Below are positions 33,533 through 42,086 of a DNA stretch of 64,000 bases, one piece after another. A model generated the notes under the pieces. It did no database searches and was not told the DNA's origin. It saw only the letters and a list, made by a program, of their open reading frames with translations. The first letter of the stretch is position 1, and every line of letters begins with the position of its first letter. The stretch lies in the NCBI GenBank assembly GCA_020633335.1, contig JACKDU010000004.1:124001-188000 (forward strand), written 5' to 3'. A program made the translations under genes and the position numbers. Origin of the DNA: Myxococcales bacterium (GTDB lineage Bacteria; Myxococcota_A; Polyangia; Nannocystales; Nannocystaceae).

Positions 33533-34639
33533 CTAGACCGGGTCGTAGACCAGGATGTAGTCGGCGATCGGCCGATCCGCGACCATCGTCGCCCGCAGGA
33601 CGTCGAAGTCCGCCGGGGTCGCCGTCGTGATCAGCTTCGACTCGCCGGCGTCGGTGAACTTCTTGACGCTGTCGGGGGTCGCCAGGCCGGTCTGAACGTG
33701 CCAGTCGCCGCCGACCATCACCACCCGATCGCTGGTCTCCTCGAGGTGACGGGCGACGTGGTAGCCCATCGTGTCGTCGCGGATCAGCGCGAGGTCGGTG
33801 AAGTAGTTGAGCGCGTCGTCGTAGGAGAGCCCGAGGTTGTGGCTCCCGTAGTCGAAGGAGCCCTCGAAGTAGCCCTGGTAGACGGCGTCCCAGGGCGCGA
33901 GCGGCCGCGGCGGGATGTAGGCGTCGTAGGGGAAGGCCGGGCCCCAGCCGTTGAAGACGTCGATCGGCGCCTGCGGGAACGAGGCGTAGATGCTGTCCAG
34001 CGCCTCATCGGGGATGTTGAGGGCGATCACCGGCCCGTCGACGATCTTCATGGTCTCGACGAGCTGGCGCCAGTACTTCGAGTAGCCGGTCCAGGGATCG
34101 GACATCGAGAGGAAGGTCGACTCGTCGATCTCGTCGGCGAGGTACTGGTCGATCACCGACTGCGCGTCGGCCTGGAAGTGCTCCATCCCCAGGGCGACGT
34201 CGCCGTGGCGGAGGATCTCGCGCTCGAGGACCCAGCGCTGGAGCTCGTGGATCGGCGGGGTCTCGTGCTGCTCGCCGACGAAGACCAGGCGGACCGGGTC
34301 GAGCCCCTCCATCAGCGCCTCCTCGTCGAGCCAGAGGTCGGCGCGGACGTCGTAGATCTGCATGCCGACGAAGGCGTCGCCGTCGTAGCTCGGCGCGTCG
34401 TCGGGGTTCGGGAAGGTCTGGCCGCCGGTGGTGGTCCCGTCGGTGCCTCCGGTGCTGCCCTCGCTCTCGGCGGCGGTCGAGGTCGAGCCTGAGCTCCCCT
34501 CGCTCGCCCCCGAGGTCGAGGCGTCGGTGTCGCTCGATCCCTCGGTGCCGGCGCTGCCGTCGTCGCCGCAGCCGACGACGAGGGCGGCCGCGACCAGCCA
34601 GGCGAGGGAGTGGTGTCCATCCATGGATCGTCGAGTCAT
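33533..34639 (-). CDS. ChaN-like (haem-binding/Tiki-fold) lipoprotein
   Basis: I use ATG 34639, which has GGAGG 7 bases upstream, giving 368 residues; ATG 34654 would place the ribosome site inside the gene. A signal peptide with lipobox LVVGC is followed by a Ser/Thr/Gly stalk of about 45 residues. The domain then starts: VRLVFVGEQHETPPIHELQ, then DVALGMEHFQADAQSVIDQY, which are the GEQH and ME-F-x-x-D-Q blocks of the ChaN/DUF399 family. MVGGDWHVQTG near the C-terminus supplies a further His. Family members include iron-regulated haem-binding lipoproteins and EreA-like hydrolases. The true ligand is not known here. It lies 20 bases after the Cys-rich lipoprotein gene. Confidence 0.85.
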   Translation of the reverse strand: MTRRSMDGHHSLAWLVAAALVVGCGDDGSAGTEGSSDTDASTSGASEGSSGSTSTAAESEGSTGGTDGTTTGGQTFPNPDDAPSYDGDAFVGMQIYDVRADLWLDEEALMEGLDPVRLVFVGEQHETPPIHELQRWVLEREILRHGDVALGMEHFQADAQSVIDQYLADEIDESTFLSMSDPWTGYSKYWRQLVETMKIVDGPVIALNIPDEALDSIYASFPQAPIDVFNGWGPAFPYDAYIPPRPLAPWDAVYQGYFEGSFDYGSHNLGLSYDDALNYFTDLALIRDDTMGYHVARHLEETSDRVVMVGGDWHVQTGLATPDSVKKFTDAGESKLITTATPADFDVLRATMVADRPIADYILVYDPV

Positions 34640-34659
34640 CAGGGTCCTCCGCATCTAGT

Positions 34660-35217
34660 CTACATGCACTCGTTGGCGCAGTTCTGCTGGACGCAGCCGC
34701 CGAACGCGAAGAAGTTGGGGTTCTGGCCGCACATCTGGAAGCAGGTCCCCTGGTCGCCGCCGCCGCCCAGGCACTCGAGCCAGCAGACGCAGCCGTCGTC
34801 GCCGGCGCAGGTGACGAGCTCGTCGCAGCAGCTCGCCTTCCCACAGGTGGCGCAGGCGTCGTCGTCGGCCGCCGGCTCGCAGATCGGGTCGACGCCGCCG
34901 GTGGTCCCGGTGGTGTCGACCCCCGTGGTGTCGCCGGTCGTCGAGGTCGACGTCGTGTCGCCGCTGGTCGAGGTCGTGCTCGTCCCGGTGGTCTCGCTGG
35001 CGGTCGTCCCGGACGACGAGCCCCCGCTCATCGTCCCGCCCGAGTCGCTGGTGCTGCCGCCCGTCGAGGTCGAGGTCCCGCTCTCGCCCCCCGTCGAGGT
35101 GTCCGAGGTCGAGGTGGTCGCCGAGGTCGCGCCGCCGTCGTCACCGCCGCTGCAGGCGAGCGTCGCCGCGCTCAGGGCGATCAGGGTCATCCGAAGGAAT
35201 CCATGAAGGGTCTGCAT
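34660..35217 (-). CDS. Small Cys-rich lipoprotein with Thr/Ser stalk
   Basis: The start is ATG 35217, with GGAG 8 bases upstream, giving 185 residues. The signal peptide ends in TLAC. A stalk of about 85 residues of Ser, Thr and Gly follows. The last 65 residues carry about 12 Cys (CATCGKASCCDELVTC, then CVCWLEC, then CFQMCG, ending NCANEC), a compact disulphide-rich module. Myxobacterial genomes hold many such stalked Cys-rich lipoproteins with no known role. It is probably co-transcribed with the ChaN-like gene downstream. The three TT/ST-rich stalks in this region have similar codon patterns. Confidence 0.8.
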   Translation of the reverse strand: MQTLHGFLRMTLIALSAATLACSGGDDGGATSATTSTSDTSTGGESGTSTSTGGSTSDSGGTMSGGSSSGTTASETTGTSTTSTSGDTTSTSTTGDTTGVDTTGTTGGVDPICEPAADDDACATCGKASCCDELVTCAGDDGCVCWLECLGGGGDQGTCFQMCGQNPNFFAFGGCVQQNCANECM

Positions 35218-35745
35218 GCTCAATCTCCAGGGCAAGAAAAGGGTCACGACGACGAGGCCGTGGCTGGGGAGTCTAGCGGCCGGGGTCGACGCGCGCCAAG
35301 TTCTCCGTCGGCGAAGTCGGTCGCGGCGGCCCCGCGGCGCCCGCAGGCCCCGCGATCGGCTCGACGTCAGCCGACGCCGCGTCGCGCGGCGCAGGATCTT
35401 CGGCGGGGCGACTCGCCGGCGCCCTCCGCCGCGACGATCCGAAGTCGGCCGAGGGCCGGCACCACGAGCGAGCAGACGTCGACCTGGTGCCAGCGCGACT
35501 CCGACCGCCAGCGCCCGTCCGCCTCCGCGGATCATCGCTGGACGTGCCGGTGATCACAGCGTCGATGATCGTTCCCGCCCCTCTTCACAAGAGCTCCGCG
35601 CCCATTGCATGACTTGTCGCGATCGCCGGTCTATATCTGGTCTGTGGCCGACACCGGCGGACCTTGATCCAGCCGGCCCGGCGGCCCGAGACGCCTCGTG
35701 CACCTCACTTCGCAGATGGCGATAAACTGTGATCGGAGAACCTTG
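35218..35745. other. 528-base region without a convincing gene
   Basis: This stretch separates two divergent lipoprotein genes. The longest open frames in it are Arg/Pro/Ser-rich and lack the usual codon bias, so I call none. It must hold both promoters. Near 35632-35637 is TATATC with a weak -35 TGACTT at 35610-35615 (16-base spacing), a candidate for the forward gene. The middle part is GC-rich with a short palindrome GTGATCAC and no long inverted repeat. Confidence 0.5.
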
Positions 35746-38259
35746 ATGCTTACTTCGTCGCTAGCCTCACGAACCTTTTCCCTGACCATCCTCACCACCT
35801 CGCTCGCGATCATCGGCTGCGGCGACGACAGCATCGGCACCGCGTCTGACACCGACGCGGGCTCGTCGTCGTCCTCGTCGACGTCGACGACCGGCGGCTC
35901 CTCGAGCACGACCTCGCCGGAGACGACCGGCGGCATGACCGGGACCTCGGGCACCTCGACGTCGACCTCCGGATCGTCGTCGACCACGGACGCGCCGACG
36001 ACCTCGACGTCGACCACCTCGACCACCGGGGACACCTCGGGGACGACCACCGGCGGTGTCATGTGCGGCGATGAGATCTGCCCCGGCAACTTCATCTGCA
36101 AGTACGACACCTGCATCCCCGACCTCGGCTCGTGCAACGACTACGACGACTGCCCCGGCGACTCGTACTGCGATGACGACATGCAGTGCATCCCCTACGA
36201 CGTCCCGCCGGACAAGACCAACGACCCGACCTGCCAGAAGGAGGACCTCCCGGACGGCGTCACCCCGGTGGTCCAGTGCGAGTGGAAGGGTCCGAGCGAC
36301 ATGAACGACCCGACGTACAACTCGCACTACGTCTACACCTCGCCGATCATCGCCGACCTCAACCTCGACGACGATCCGAAGAAGCTCCAGCCCTCGATCA
36401 TCGTCACCACCTGGCAGACCCTCGGCGGCTCCCGCCTCGGCACCCTCCGGGTCTTCGACGGCCGCACCTGCGAGGAGCAGATGCGGATCGGCGGCGCCGA
36501 CGAGAACACCTCGGAGAACCGCCCGGGCTACGGCGCCCAGCTCGCGGTCGCCGACCTCAACGGCGACGTCCAGAACAACGGCCACCCCGAGATCGTCGGC
36601 CTCCACCGCCTCGACGACAACACCGCGAGCATGATCGCCTACGAGATCGACAACGCCGATCTCAACAACCCCAAGCTGAAGCGCCTCTGGTACGGCCGCG
36701 ACTGTCAGAACAACAACCAGATCGTGAACTTCGGCACCAACACCGGCTCGCTCCTCGCCGGTCCCAGCATCATCGACCTCAACGACGACGGGATCCCCGA
36801 GATCGTCCAGGACGAGGTGGTCTTCGGGGCGAACGGCTGCCTCCTCTCGGCGCCGAACTTCAACAACTACCTGAGCACGATCGGCGTCCAGTCCGCGGTC
36901 GTCGACGTCGACCTCGACGGCCTCCCGGATCTCGTCCGCTACAACAAGATCGCCGGCTGGAACCCCAACACCACGGAGTGGGAGGTCAAGAACTGGTTCT
37001 TCCAGAACGGGAGCCAGAAGGCCGGCTTCGTGGCGATCGCCAACTTCGGCACCTACTCGACGCTCCAGGGCAAGAACATCAACGACCTCCCGGAGGTCGC
37101 GGTCGTCTCGGCGTCGACGATCAACGCCCCCGCCAACGACAACGGCGAGGTCCGCCTCATGGCCCTCAACGGCTCGACCGTCTGGGGCCCGATCCCGCTC
37201 TACAAGGGCAACAACACCTGGGCCGGCCGCGGCGGGCCGCCGACCGTCTCGGACTTCGACAACGACGGGCAGGTCGAGATCGCGGCCGCCGGCGCCAACT
37301 TCTTCGCGGTCTACGACCCCGACTGCGGGCCGCCGCAGGCCCAGCGCCCGGGCGGCAAGTGCGACCGCGCGCCGGAGATGGCGAACATGCCCGACGGCGT
37401 CCTCTGGGCGCAGCCCTCGCGCGACGCGAGCTCGAACGTCACCGGCTCGTCGGTCTTCGACTTCGACGGCGACGGCAAGGCGGAGGTCGTCTACCGCGAC
37501 GAGTGCTGGGCCCGGGTCTACGACGGCAACTCGGGCAAGGTCCTCTTCTCGGCGCCGGGCTACAGCCTCACCGGCCTCGAGTACCCGACCATCGCCGACG
37601 TCGACGGCGACTTCAAGTCGGAGATCGTCGTCCCGCGGAGCAAGGGCAACATCACCTGCGACAACGTCGACCCGCTCTTCCCCGACTCGGGGATGATCGT
37701 CAAGGAGTCCGGCTTCGTGGTCTACCGCGATCCCGGCGACCGCTGGGGCAACTCGCGGCCGATCTGGAACCAGCACTCCTACTCGATCACCCACATCAAC
37801 GACGACGGATCCGTCGTCAAGTCGAGCGAGATCGCGGTCAACTGGCTGACGGAGGGCCTCAACAACTTCCGCCAGAACGTCCAGGGCGCCTTCGGCCTCC
37901 TCGACATCGCCGACCTCACCGTCGAGCTCACCGACCTCGGCAAGCTCTGCGACTTCGGCGGCGGCAACAAGACGCTCTCGGCGGAGGTGTGCAACCGCGG
38001 CACCGCGCCGGTCACCGACGGGGTCGAGGTCGCGTTCTACGAGACCGACATGGTCGACGATCCGCCGCCCGGCAACCTCGTCTGCACCGCCGTCACCCAG
38101 ACGCTCCTCAACCCCGGTGACTGCGAGATCGTCTCCTGCGACGCGAACCTCAAGGGCACCGGCAACATCTACGTGGACGTCGATCCGGACGACATGATCT
38201 CGGACTGCCACCCCGGCAACAACTTCGGCGCCGACGCCTTCGACATCTGCCCCGGCTGA
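35746..38259 (+). CDS. FG-GAP/VCBS repeat lipoprotein
   Basis: The start is ATG 35746 (837 residues), with GGAGA about 7 bases upstream. A signal peptide with lipobox AIIGC and a Ser/Thr stalk to about residue 105 are followed by a Cys-rich connector (CGDEICPGNFICKYDTC and similar). An integrin-like beta-propeller made of FG-GAP units comes next: DLNGDVQNNGHPEIVG, DLNDDGIPEIV, DVDLDGLPDLV, DFDNDGQVEIA, DFDGDGKAEVVY and DVDGDFKSEIVV, each with the calcium-type D-x-D-x-D-G loop. The last roughly 130 residues look like a CARDB-type sandwich (ADLTVELTDLGKLC). It is probably a calcium-stabilised surface adhesin. The partner is unknown. Confidence 0.87.
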   Translation: MLTSSLASRTFSLTILTTSLAIIGCGDDSIGTASDTDAGSSSSSSTSTTGGSSSTTSPETTGGMTGTSGTSTSTSGSSSTTDAPTTSTSTTSTTGDTSGTTTGGVMCGDEICPGNFICKYDTCIPDLGSCNDYDDCPGDSYCDDDMQCIPYDVPPDKTNDPTCQKEDLPDGVTPVVQCEWKGPSDMNDPTYNSHYVYTSPIIADLNLDDDPKKLQPSIIVTTWQTLGGSRLGTLRVFDGRTCEEQMRIGGADENTSENRPGYGAQLAVADLNGDVQNNGHPEIVGLHRLDDNTASMIAYEIDNADLNNPKLKRLWYGRDCQNNNQIVNFGTNTGSLLAGPSIIDLNDDGIPEIVQDEVVFGANGCLLSAPNFNNYLSTIGVQSAVVDVDLDGLPDLVRYNKIAGWNPNTTEWEVKNWFFQNGSQKAGFVAIANFGTYSTLQGKNINDLPEVAVVSASTINAPANDNGEVRLMALNGSTVWGPIPLYKGNNTWAGRGGPPTVSDFDNDGQVEIAAAGANFFAVYDPDCGPPQAQRPGGKCDRAPEMANMPDGVLWAQPSRDASSNVTGSSVFDFDGDGKAEVVYRDECWARVYDGNSGKVLFSAPGYSLTGLEYPTIADVDGDFKSEIVVPRSKGNITCDNVDPLFPDSGMIVKESGFVVYRDPGDRWGNSRPIWNQHSYSITHINDDGSVVKSSEIAVNWLTEGLNNFRQNVQGAFGLLDIADLTVELTDLGKLCDFGGGNKTLSAEVCNRGTAPVTDGVEVAFYETDMVDDPPPGNLVCTAVTQTLLNPGDCEIVSCDANLKGTGNIYVDVDPDDMISDCHPGNNFGADAFDICPG

Positions 38260-38301
38260 GCCGCGGCGATGATCCAAGTGTCCGGGCGGACGCGGCTCCC
38301 C

Positions 38302-38322
38302 GCGCCCGCCCGGGCGCTTTTT
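38302..38322 (+). terminator. Intrinsic terminator after the FG-GAP lipoprotein gene
   Basis: A GC stem (GCGCCC with GGGCGC, 38302-38317) is followed directly by TTTTT (38318-38322), 43 bases after the stop. This is a standard rho-independent terminator for the forward gene. Confidence 0.75.
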
Positions 38323-38331
38323 GGGGCCCGC

Positions 38332-39684
38332 CTAGGACGCGCCCTCGCCGGCCTCCGAGCGCGGCCGACGGGCGACCGCGAGGCGGACCCCGTGGGTCGG
38401 CCGCAGGGTGATCGACGGGGTGAGGTCGAGGTGCGGCGGCTGGGCGAGCGCGACCCGGAAGCGGCGGACGATCGCCGCCAGGACCAGCACCGCCTCGGTC
38501 ATCGCAAAGACGTTGCCGATGCAGATCCGCGGCCCGCCGCCGAAGGGGACGAAGGCGTGGCGCGGGAGGGCGCGCTCGAACTCGGGGGTCCAGCGCTCCG
38601 GTCGGAAGGCCTCGGGGTCGGGGAAGCGCTCGGGATCGCGGTGGAGCGCCCACTGAAAGAGGGCGACCTGGGCCCCCTTCGGGAGCGTGTAGCCGCCGAC
38701 CTCGACCTCCCGGAGCGCCCCGCGGCCGATCGACCAGGCCGGCGGATAGAGGCGCAGCGACTCCTTGATCACCTGCTCGCAGGCGACGAGGCGCGGGAGG
38801 TCGTCGAGGCCGGCCGGCCGCTCGCCGAGCGCGTCGACCTCGACCGCGAGGCGATCCTGGACGTCCGGGCGCTGGGCGAGGAGGAAGAGGGCGTAGCTCA
38901 GGGTGAGCGCGGTGGTCTCGTGGCCGGCGAGGAAGAGGGTCGCGCACTCGTCGCGGATCTGACGCTCGTCCATCCGCGTGCCGTCCTCGTCCTCGGCGGC
39001 GAGGAGGAGGGCGAGGAGGTCGTCGTCCGCCCTCCCCTCCTCGCGCCGCGCGCGGATCATCCCGAGCAAGACCTCGTCGAGGCGAGCGACCGCCGCCCGC
39101 AGGCGGCGGTTCCCCGGGAGCGGCACCCAGAGCGGCAGGAGCACGGTGATCGGGTCGCCGGCGTAGCGGGCCATCACCAGCTCGATCGCCTCGCTCACCG
39201 CCGGTGTCGCGGCCTCGACGTCGGCGCCGAAGAGGGTCTCGCCGACGATCGCCAGGGTCAGCTCCATCATCGCGTGGTGGACGTCGAGGACCTCGCCGTC
39301 GCCCCAGCGCTCGACGTGCTCGGCGGCGAGGCGGCTCATCACGGCCGCGTAGCCGGCGATCCGACGGCGGTGGAAGGCCGGCTGGATCAGCCGCCGCTGC
39401 CGCTTCCAGGGCTCGCCTTCGCCGGTCAGGAGGCCCTCGCCGAGGAAGTCGCTGAGGCGCCGGGTGAAGGTGTCCTTGGCGAAGTCGTGGTGGCGCTTGA
39501 CCAGGACCTCGTCGATCAGCGCGGGATCGTTGAGGACGTAGAAGGTCAGGCCGAGGAGCGGGAAGGTGACGATCGGCCCGTGGCGGGCGAGCTCGAGCCC
39601 GAGGTTGAGCGGATCGCGCTGGAGCGCCCGGAGGTGGGCGAGGCGAGATCCCGGGAAGCGGGGCGGCACGCGGCGCGGAGCCAT
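38332..39684 (-). CDS. Cytochrome P450 monooxygenase
   Basis: This 450-residue soluble-type P450 has the oxygen-binding I-helix LFLAGHETTALT, the K-helix KESLRLYPP with Glu-x-x-Arg, the PERW block (FRPERWTPEF) and the haem loop FVPFGGGPRICIGNVFA with the axial Cys. It inserts one oxygen atom into an organic substrate using electrons from a redox partner. No ferredoxin or reductase gene is adjacent. The N-terminus (GLELARHGPIVTF) and the KESLRLYPPAW form resemble CYP families that act on fatty acids or sterols, but the substrate cannot be read. No membrane anchor is visible. Confidence 0.93.
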   Translation of the reverse strand: MAPRRVPPRFPGSRLAHLRALQRDPLNLGLELARHGPIVTFPLLGLTFYVLNDPALIDEVLVKRHHDFAKDTFTRRLSDFLGEGLLTGEGEPWKRQRRLIQPAFHRRRIAGYAAVMSRLAAEHVERWGDGEVLDVHHAMMELTLAIVGETLFGADVEAATPAVSEAIELVMARYAGDPITVLLPLWVPLPGNRRLRAAVARLDEVLLGMIRARREEGRADDDLLALLLAAEDEDGTRMDERQIRDECATLFLAGHETTALTLSYALFLLAQRPDVQDRLAVEVDALGERPAGLDDLPRLVACEQVIKESLRLYPPAWSIGRGALREVEVGGYTLPKGAQVALFQWALHRDPERFPDPEAFRPERWTPEFERALPRHAFVPFGGGPRICIGNVFAMTEAVLVLAAIVRRFRVALAQPPHLDLTPSITLRPTHGVRLAVARRPRSEAGEGAS

Positions 39685-39729
39685 CGGCCGCGATCGTAGT
39701 CGATCCCGGCGGGCCGCGACCGCGCCCGC

Positions 39730-39748
39730 GCGCGCAGGCCCTGCGCGC
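39730..39748. repeat. Perfect 8-bp stem-loop in an intergenic gap
   Basis: GCGCGCAG (39730-39737) pairs with CTGCGCGC (39741-39748) across a 3-base loop. It lies between the pseudokinase stop and the P450 start, on the transcribed side of both. It may aid termination, but no T-tract follows. Confidence 0.4.
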
Positions 39749-39784
39749 CCCGAGATCGTCGTCGCACCCGGCGTCCTCCGCCAG

Positions 39785-41902
39785 CTAGACGTCGAGCCGG
39801 AGCCCGACCTCCTCGCAGATCGACTGCATCGGCCCGCGCGAGGCGATCGGCAGGTGGCGGAAGATCCAGCGGGCCATGTCGACGTCGCGGAGGCGGCAGG
39901 CCGCCCTCCCCATCACCTCGAGGGCCTCGACAGTCCGCTCCTTCTCGTAGCTCGCGCTCGCCAGGCGGTAGGCCTCGGCGGCGTCGCCCCGCTGCTCGGC
40001 GGCCCGCGCCTGATGGACGAGGTCGCGGGCCCCCTCGGTCGCGGTCTTCGAGACCACCGGCGGGAGCGTCGGCGCGGGCGGCCCGGCGCTCGGCGCCTCG
40101 CCGCCGCCGCCGAAGAGCCCGAAGCCGCCGCTGCTGACGATGATCACGGCGATGATCGCCAAAGCCGCGACGATCCAGAGCCATACGCCGCCGCCACCCG
40201 ACTCGGTGGTCTCCTGCGCGGGCGTCTGCGGCGGCGGGGGCTCCGGCGGGGGCTCGTCGTCGACCGTCGCGGTCATCTCCGGCGGGATCGCCTCGAGGGG
40301 TCGCGTCGGCTCGTCCGCGCCGCGGACCCGCTCGGCCTGCGGCGGGACCGGCGTCAGCGGACGGGTCGGCTGCTCGGAGCCCCGCACCCGCTCGGGCGCG
40401 GGCGGAGCCGCCGGCGTCGCCATGGCCGCGGCCCCGCCACGTCGGACGGTCGACTCGCCCGAGCTCACGGCTGACCTTCGGACCAGGAGCGGCGGTCGCC
40501 CGCTCCCGCTCTGGGCGGCCTCGTCGTCGAGCGAGCGCGGCGAGGGTCGGGCGCTGATCTGCGTGTTCTCGTTGCGGGTGACCAGGTGGGGCGCCGTGTC
40601 GTCGCGGCGCACCGCCATCGCCGGCGCGCTGGCCTCGGCCATCGGCCCGACCTCGATCACGTCGGGCTTGCCGACCTCGGCCGGCGGCGCGCTCGGGGCC
40701 GCCGCTGCCTCGTCGCCGAGCTCACCCGCGGCCGCGGCCGGAGCCGGGGCGCTCGCGGGGGCCTCCGCCGGGGCAGATTCGGCCTCCTCGGCCGCCGCAG
40801 CCGCGGCCTCGTCCTCCGCCTCCGCCTCCGCAGCCGCCTCGAGGCCCGCGAGCGCGTCATCGGGCTCCGCAGCGGCGCTCGCCTCCTCGCCCTCGCCCTC
40901 GCCCTCCTCGAAGTAGGGCGAGGCCATGATCATCGTGTCGCCCTTGCCCCCGGTGAGGCGCCTTCGCTTGCCGGCGCCGCCGCGGCGGATCGCCGGGAGC
41001 TCCTTGCTGCGCTTCGCCGGGATCGCCTGGAGCGCGTCGACGAAGGCGCTCATGGTCGGGAAGCGATCCTCGGGGCGCTTCTCGAGCGCCCGCAGGATCA
41101 CCGCCTCGAGCGCCTCGGGGATCTTCGCGTCCGGGGCGACCTCCCGCGGCGCGGGCACGGGGCTCATCAGGTGCATCGCCTCGAGGCGGGCGGCGTTGGT
41201 GTCGTCGAAGGGGAGGCGAGATGTGACCAGCTCGTAGACGATCACACCGAAGGAGTACACGTCGGCGCGGACGTCGATCCGCTCGCCGGTCGAGAGCTCG
41301 GGGGCGCCGTAGCGGGCGAGCGCCGTCACGTGCTCGCCGTTCTCACGCCACTGCCGGCGGACGATGTGCTCGTCGACCGCCGAGTTGACCAGCTTGATCG
41401 ACGCCTCGCGCTGGACCCCGCGGAGGCAGTAGCAGTTGCTGGCCTGGAGCGAGCCGAGCACCGCCCAGCTCCCCTCGAGGAGCATCTCGCGGTGGAACTC
41501 GGCGATCAGTCGGCCGACGGTGACGACCACCGCCCGCGCCTGCGCCCAGCTCAGGGTCCCCCGCTTCTGCAGGAGCGCCGAGAGGTTGTCCCCCTCGAGG
41601 TAGGGCAGGACGACGTAGAGATCGTCGTTGCTCATCAGGCCGACGTCGGTGATGTCGACGATGTGGCTGAGGGCCGAGCCCTCGCGCGGCTGGATCTTGA
41701 GGCGACGCTGGAGGCGCTGCCGCAGGTGCGGGAGCGTCCGCGAGTCGAAGGAGAGCTCGGGGACCAGGACCTTGACGACGACGTTTTGCCGGGTCGCCAG
41801 GTCCTGCGCGAGGTAGACCGCCCCTGCGGACCCATCCGCGAGCTCGCGTTGGACCTGGTAGCGGTTGGCCAGGCGCTGGCCGAAGATCGTCGCGGCGCCC
41901 AT
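39785..41902 (-). CDS. Transmembrane pseudokinase of the Ser/Thr kinase family
   Basis: This 705-residue protein has a kinase fold in residues 15-300 but has lost catalysis. The VAIK lysine is kept (VVVKV, Lys44) and GAPE is kept (199-202). The HRD catalytic loop reads LGSLQASN (149-156: His to Leu, Asp to Ser, Lys to Gln), and DFG reads NSA (173-175). The Gly loop reads ADGSAG. A long Ala/Glu/Pro linker (about 320-590), a transmembrane segment (GVWLWIVAALAIIAVIIVSS, about 592-612) and a short periplasmic helical domain follow. It probably binds nucleotide or a partner kinase and acts as a scaffold. It sits upstream of the P450 gene on the same strand. Confidence 0.88.
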   Translation of the reverse strand: MGAATIFGQRLANRYQVQRELADGSAGAVYLAQDLATRQNVVVKVLVPELSFDSRTLPHLRQRLQRRLKIQPREGSALSHIVDITDVGLMSNDDLYVVLPYLEGDNLSALLQKRGTLSWAQARAVVVTVGRLIAEFHREMLLEGSWAVLGSLQASNCYCLRGVQREASIKLVNSAVDEHIVRRQWRENGEHVTALARYGAPELSTGERIDVRADVYSFGVIVYELVTSRLPFDDTNAARLEAMHLMSPVPAPREVAPDAKIPEALEAVILRALEKRPEDRFPTMSAFVDALQAIPAKRSKELPAIRRGGAGKRRRLTGGKGDTMIMASPYFEEGEGEGEEASAAAEPDDALAGLEAAAEAEAEDEAAAAAAEEAESAPAEAPASAPAPAAAAGELGDEAAAAPSAPPAEVGKPDVIEVGPMAEASAPAMAVRRDDTAPHLVTRNENTQISARPSPRSLDDEAAQSGSGRPPLLVRRSAVSSGESTVRRGGAAAMATPAAPPAPERVRGSEQPTRPLTPVPPQAERVRGADEPTRPLEAIPPEMTATVDDEPPPEPPPPQTPAQETTESGGGGVWLWIVAALAIIAVIIVSSGGFGLFGGGGEAPSAGPPAPTLPPVVSKTATEGARDLVHQARAAEQRGDAAEAYRLASASYEKERTVEALEVMGRAACRLRDVDMARWIFRHLPIASRGPMQSICEEVGLRLDV

Positions 41903-42016
41903 GGGTCCGGGGAGGATAGCGCTTCCTGGCGCCAGATCCTACGGCCACGGGGCCGCACCAGGGCAGGCGGACGCCCTCGTCGCCGCGATTTTCTTGTATG
42001 TCCGAGCGTCGGGGGC

Positions 42017-42060
42017 AAAAAAACGCCGAGGGCCCGGCTTCGCAGCCAGGCCCTCGGGCG
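42017..42060 (-). terminator. Intrinsic terminator of the ADYC lipoprotein gene
   Basis: On the reverse strand a stem of about 14 pairs (42024-42038 with 42045-42060, one bulge and one mismatch, loop of 6) is followed by seven T (42017-42023 read in reverse). It starts 27 bases past the stop. This is the strongest intrinsic terminator in the window. Confidence 0.85.
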
Positions 42061-42086
42061 TCGTCGCGGCCGCGACCGCGGCGCTG

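Noticed and set aside
35216..35725. 169-codon forward frame in the intergenic region
   Set aside because: Arg/Pro/Ser-rich, no codon bias, no ribosome site, and it starts at the divergent gene's start codon.
35767..38277. 836-codon reverse frame over the FG-GAP gene
   Set aside because: The forward gene has signal peptide, FG-GAP loops and a terminator; the reverse translation is Val/Asp/Arg filler.
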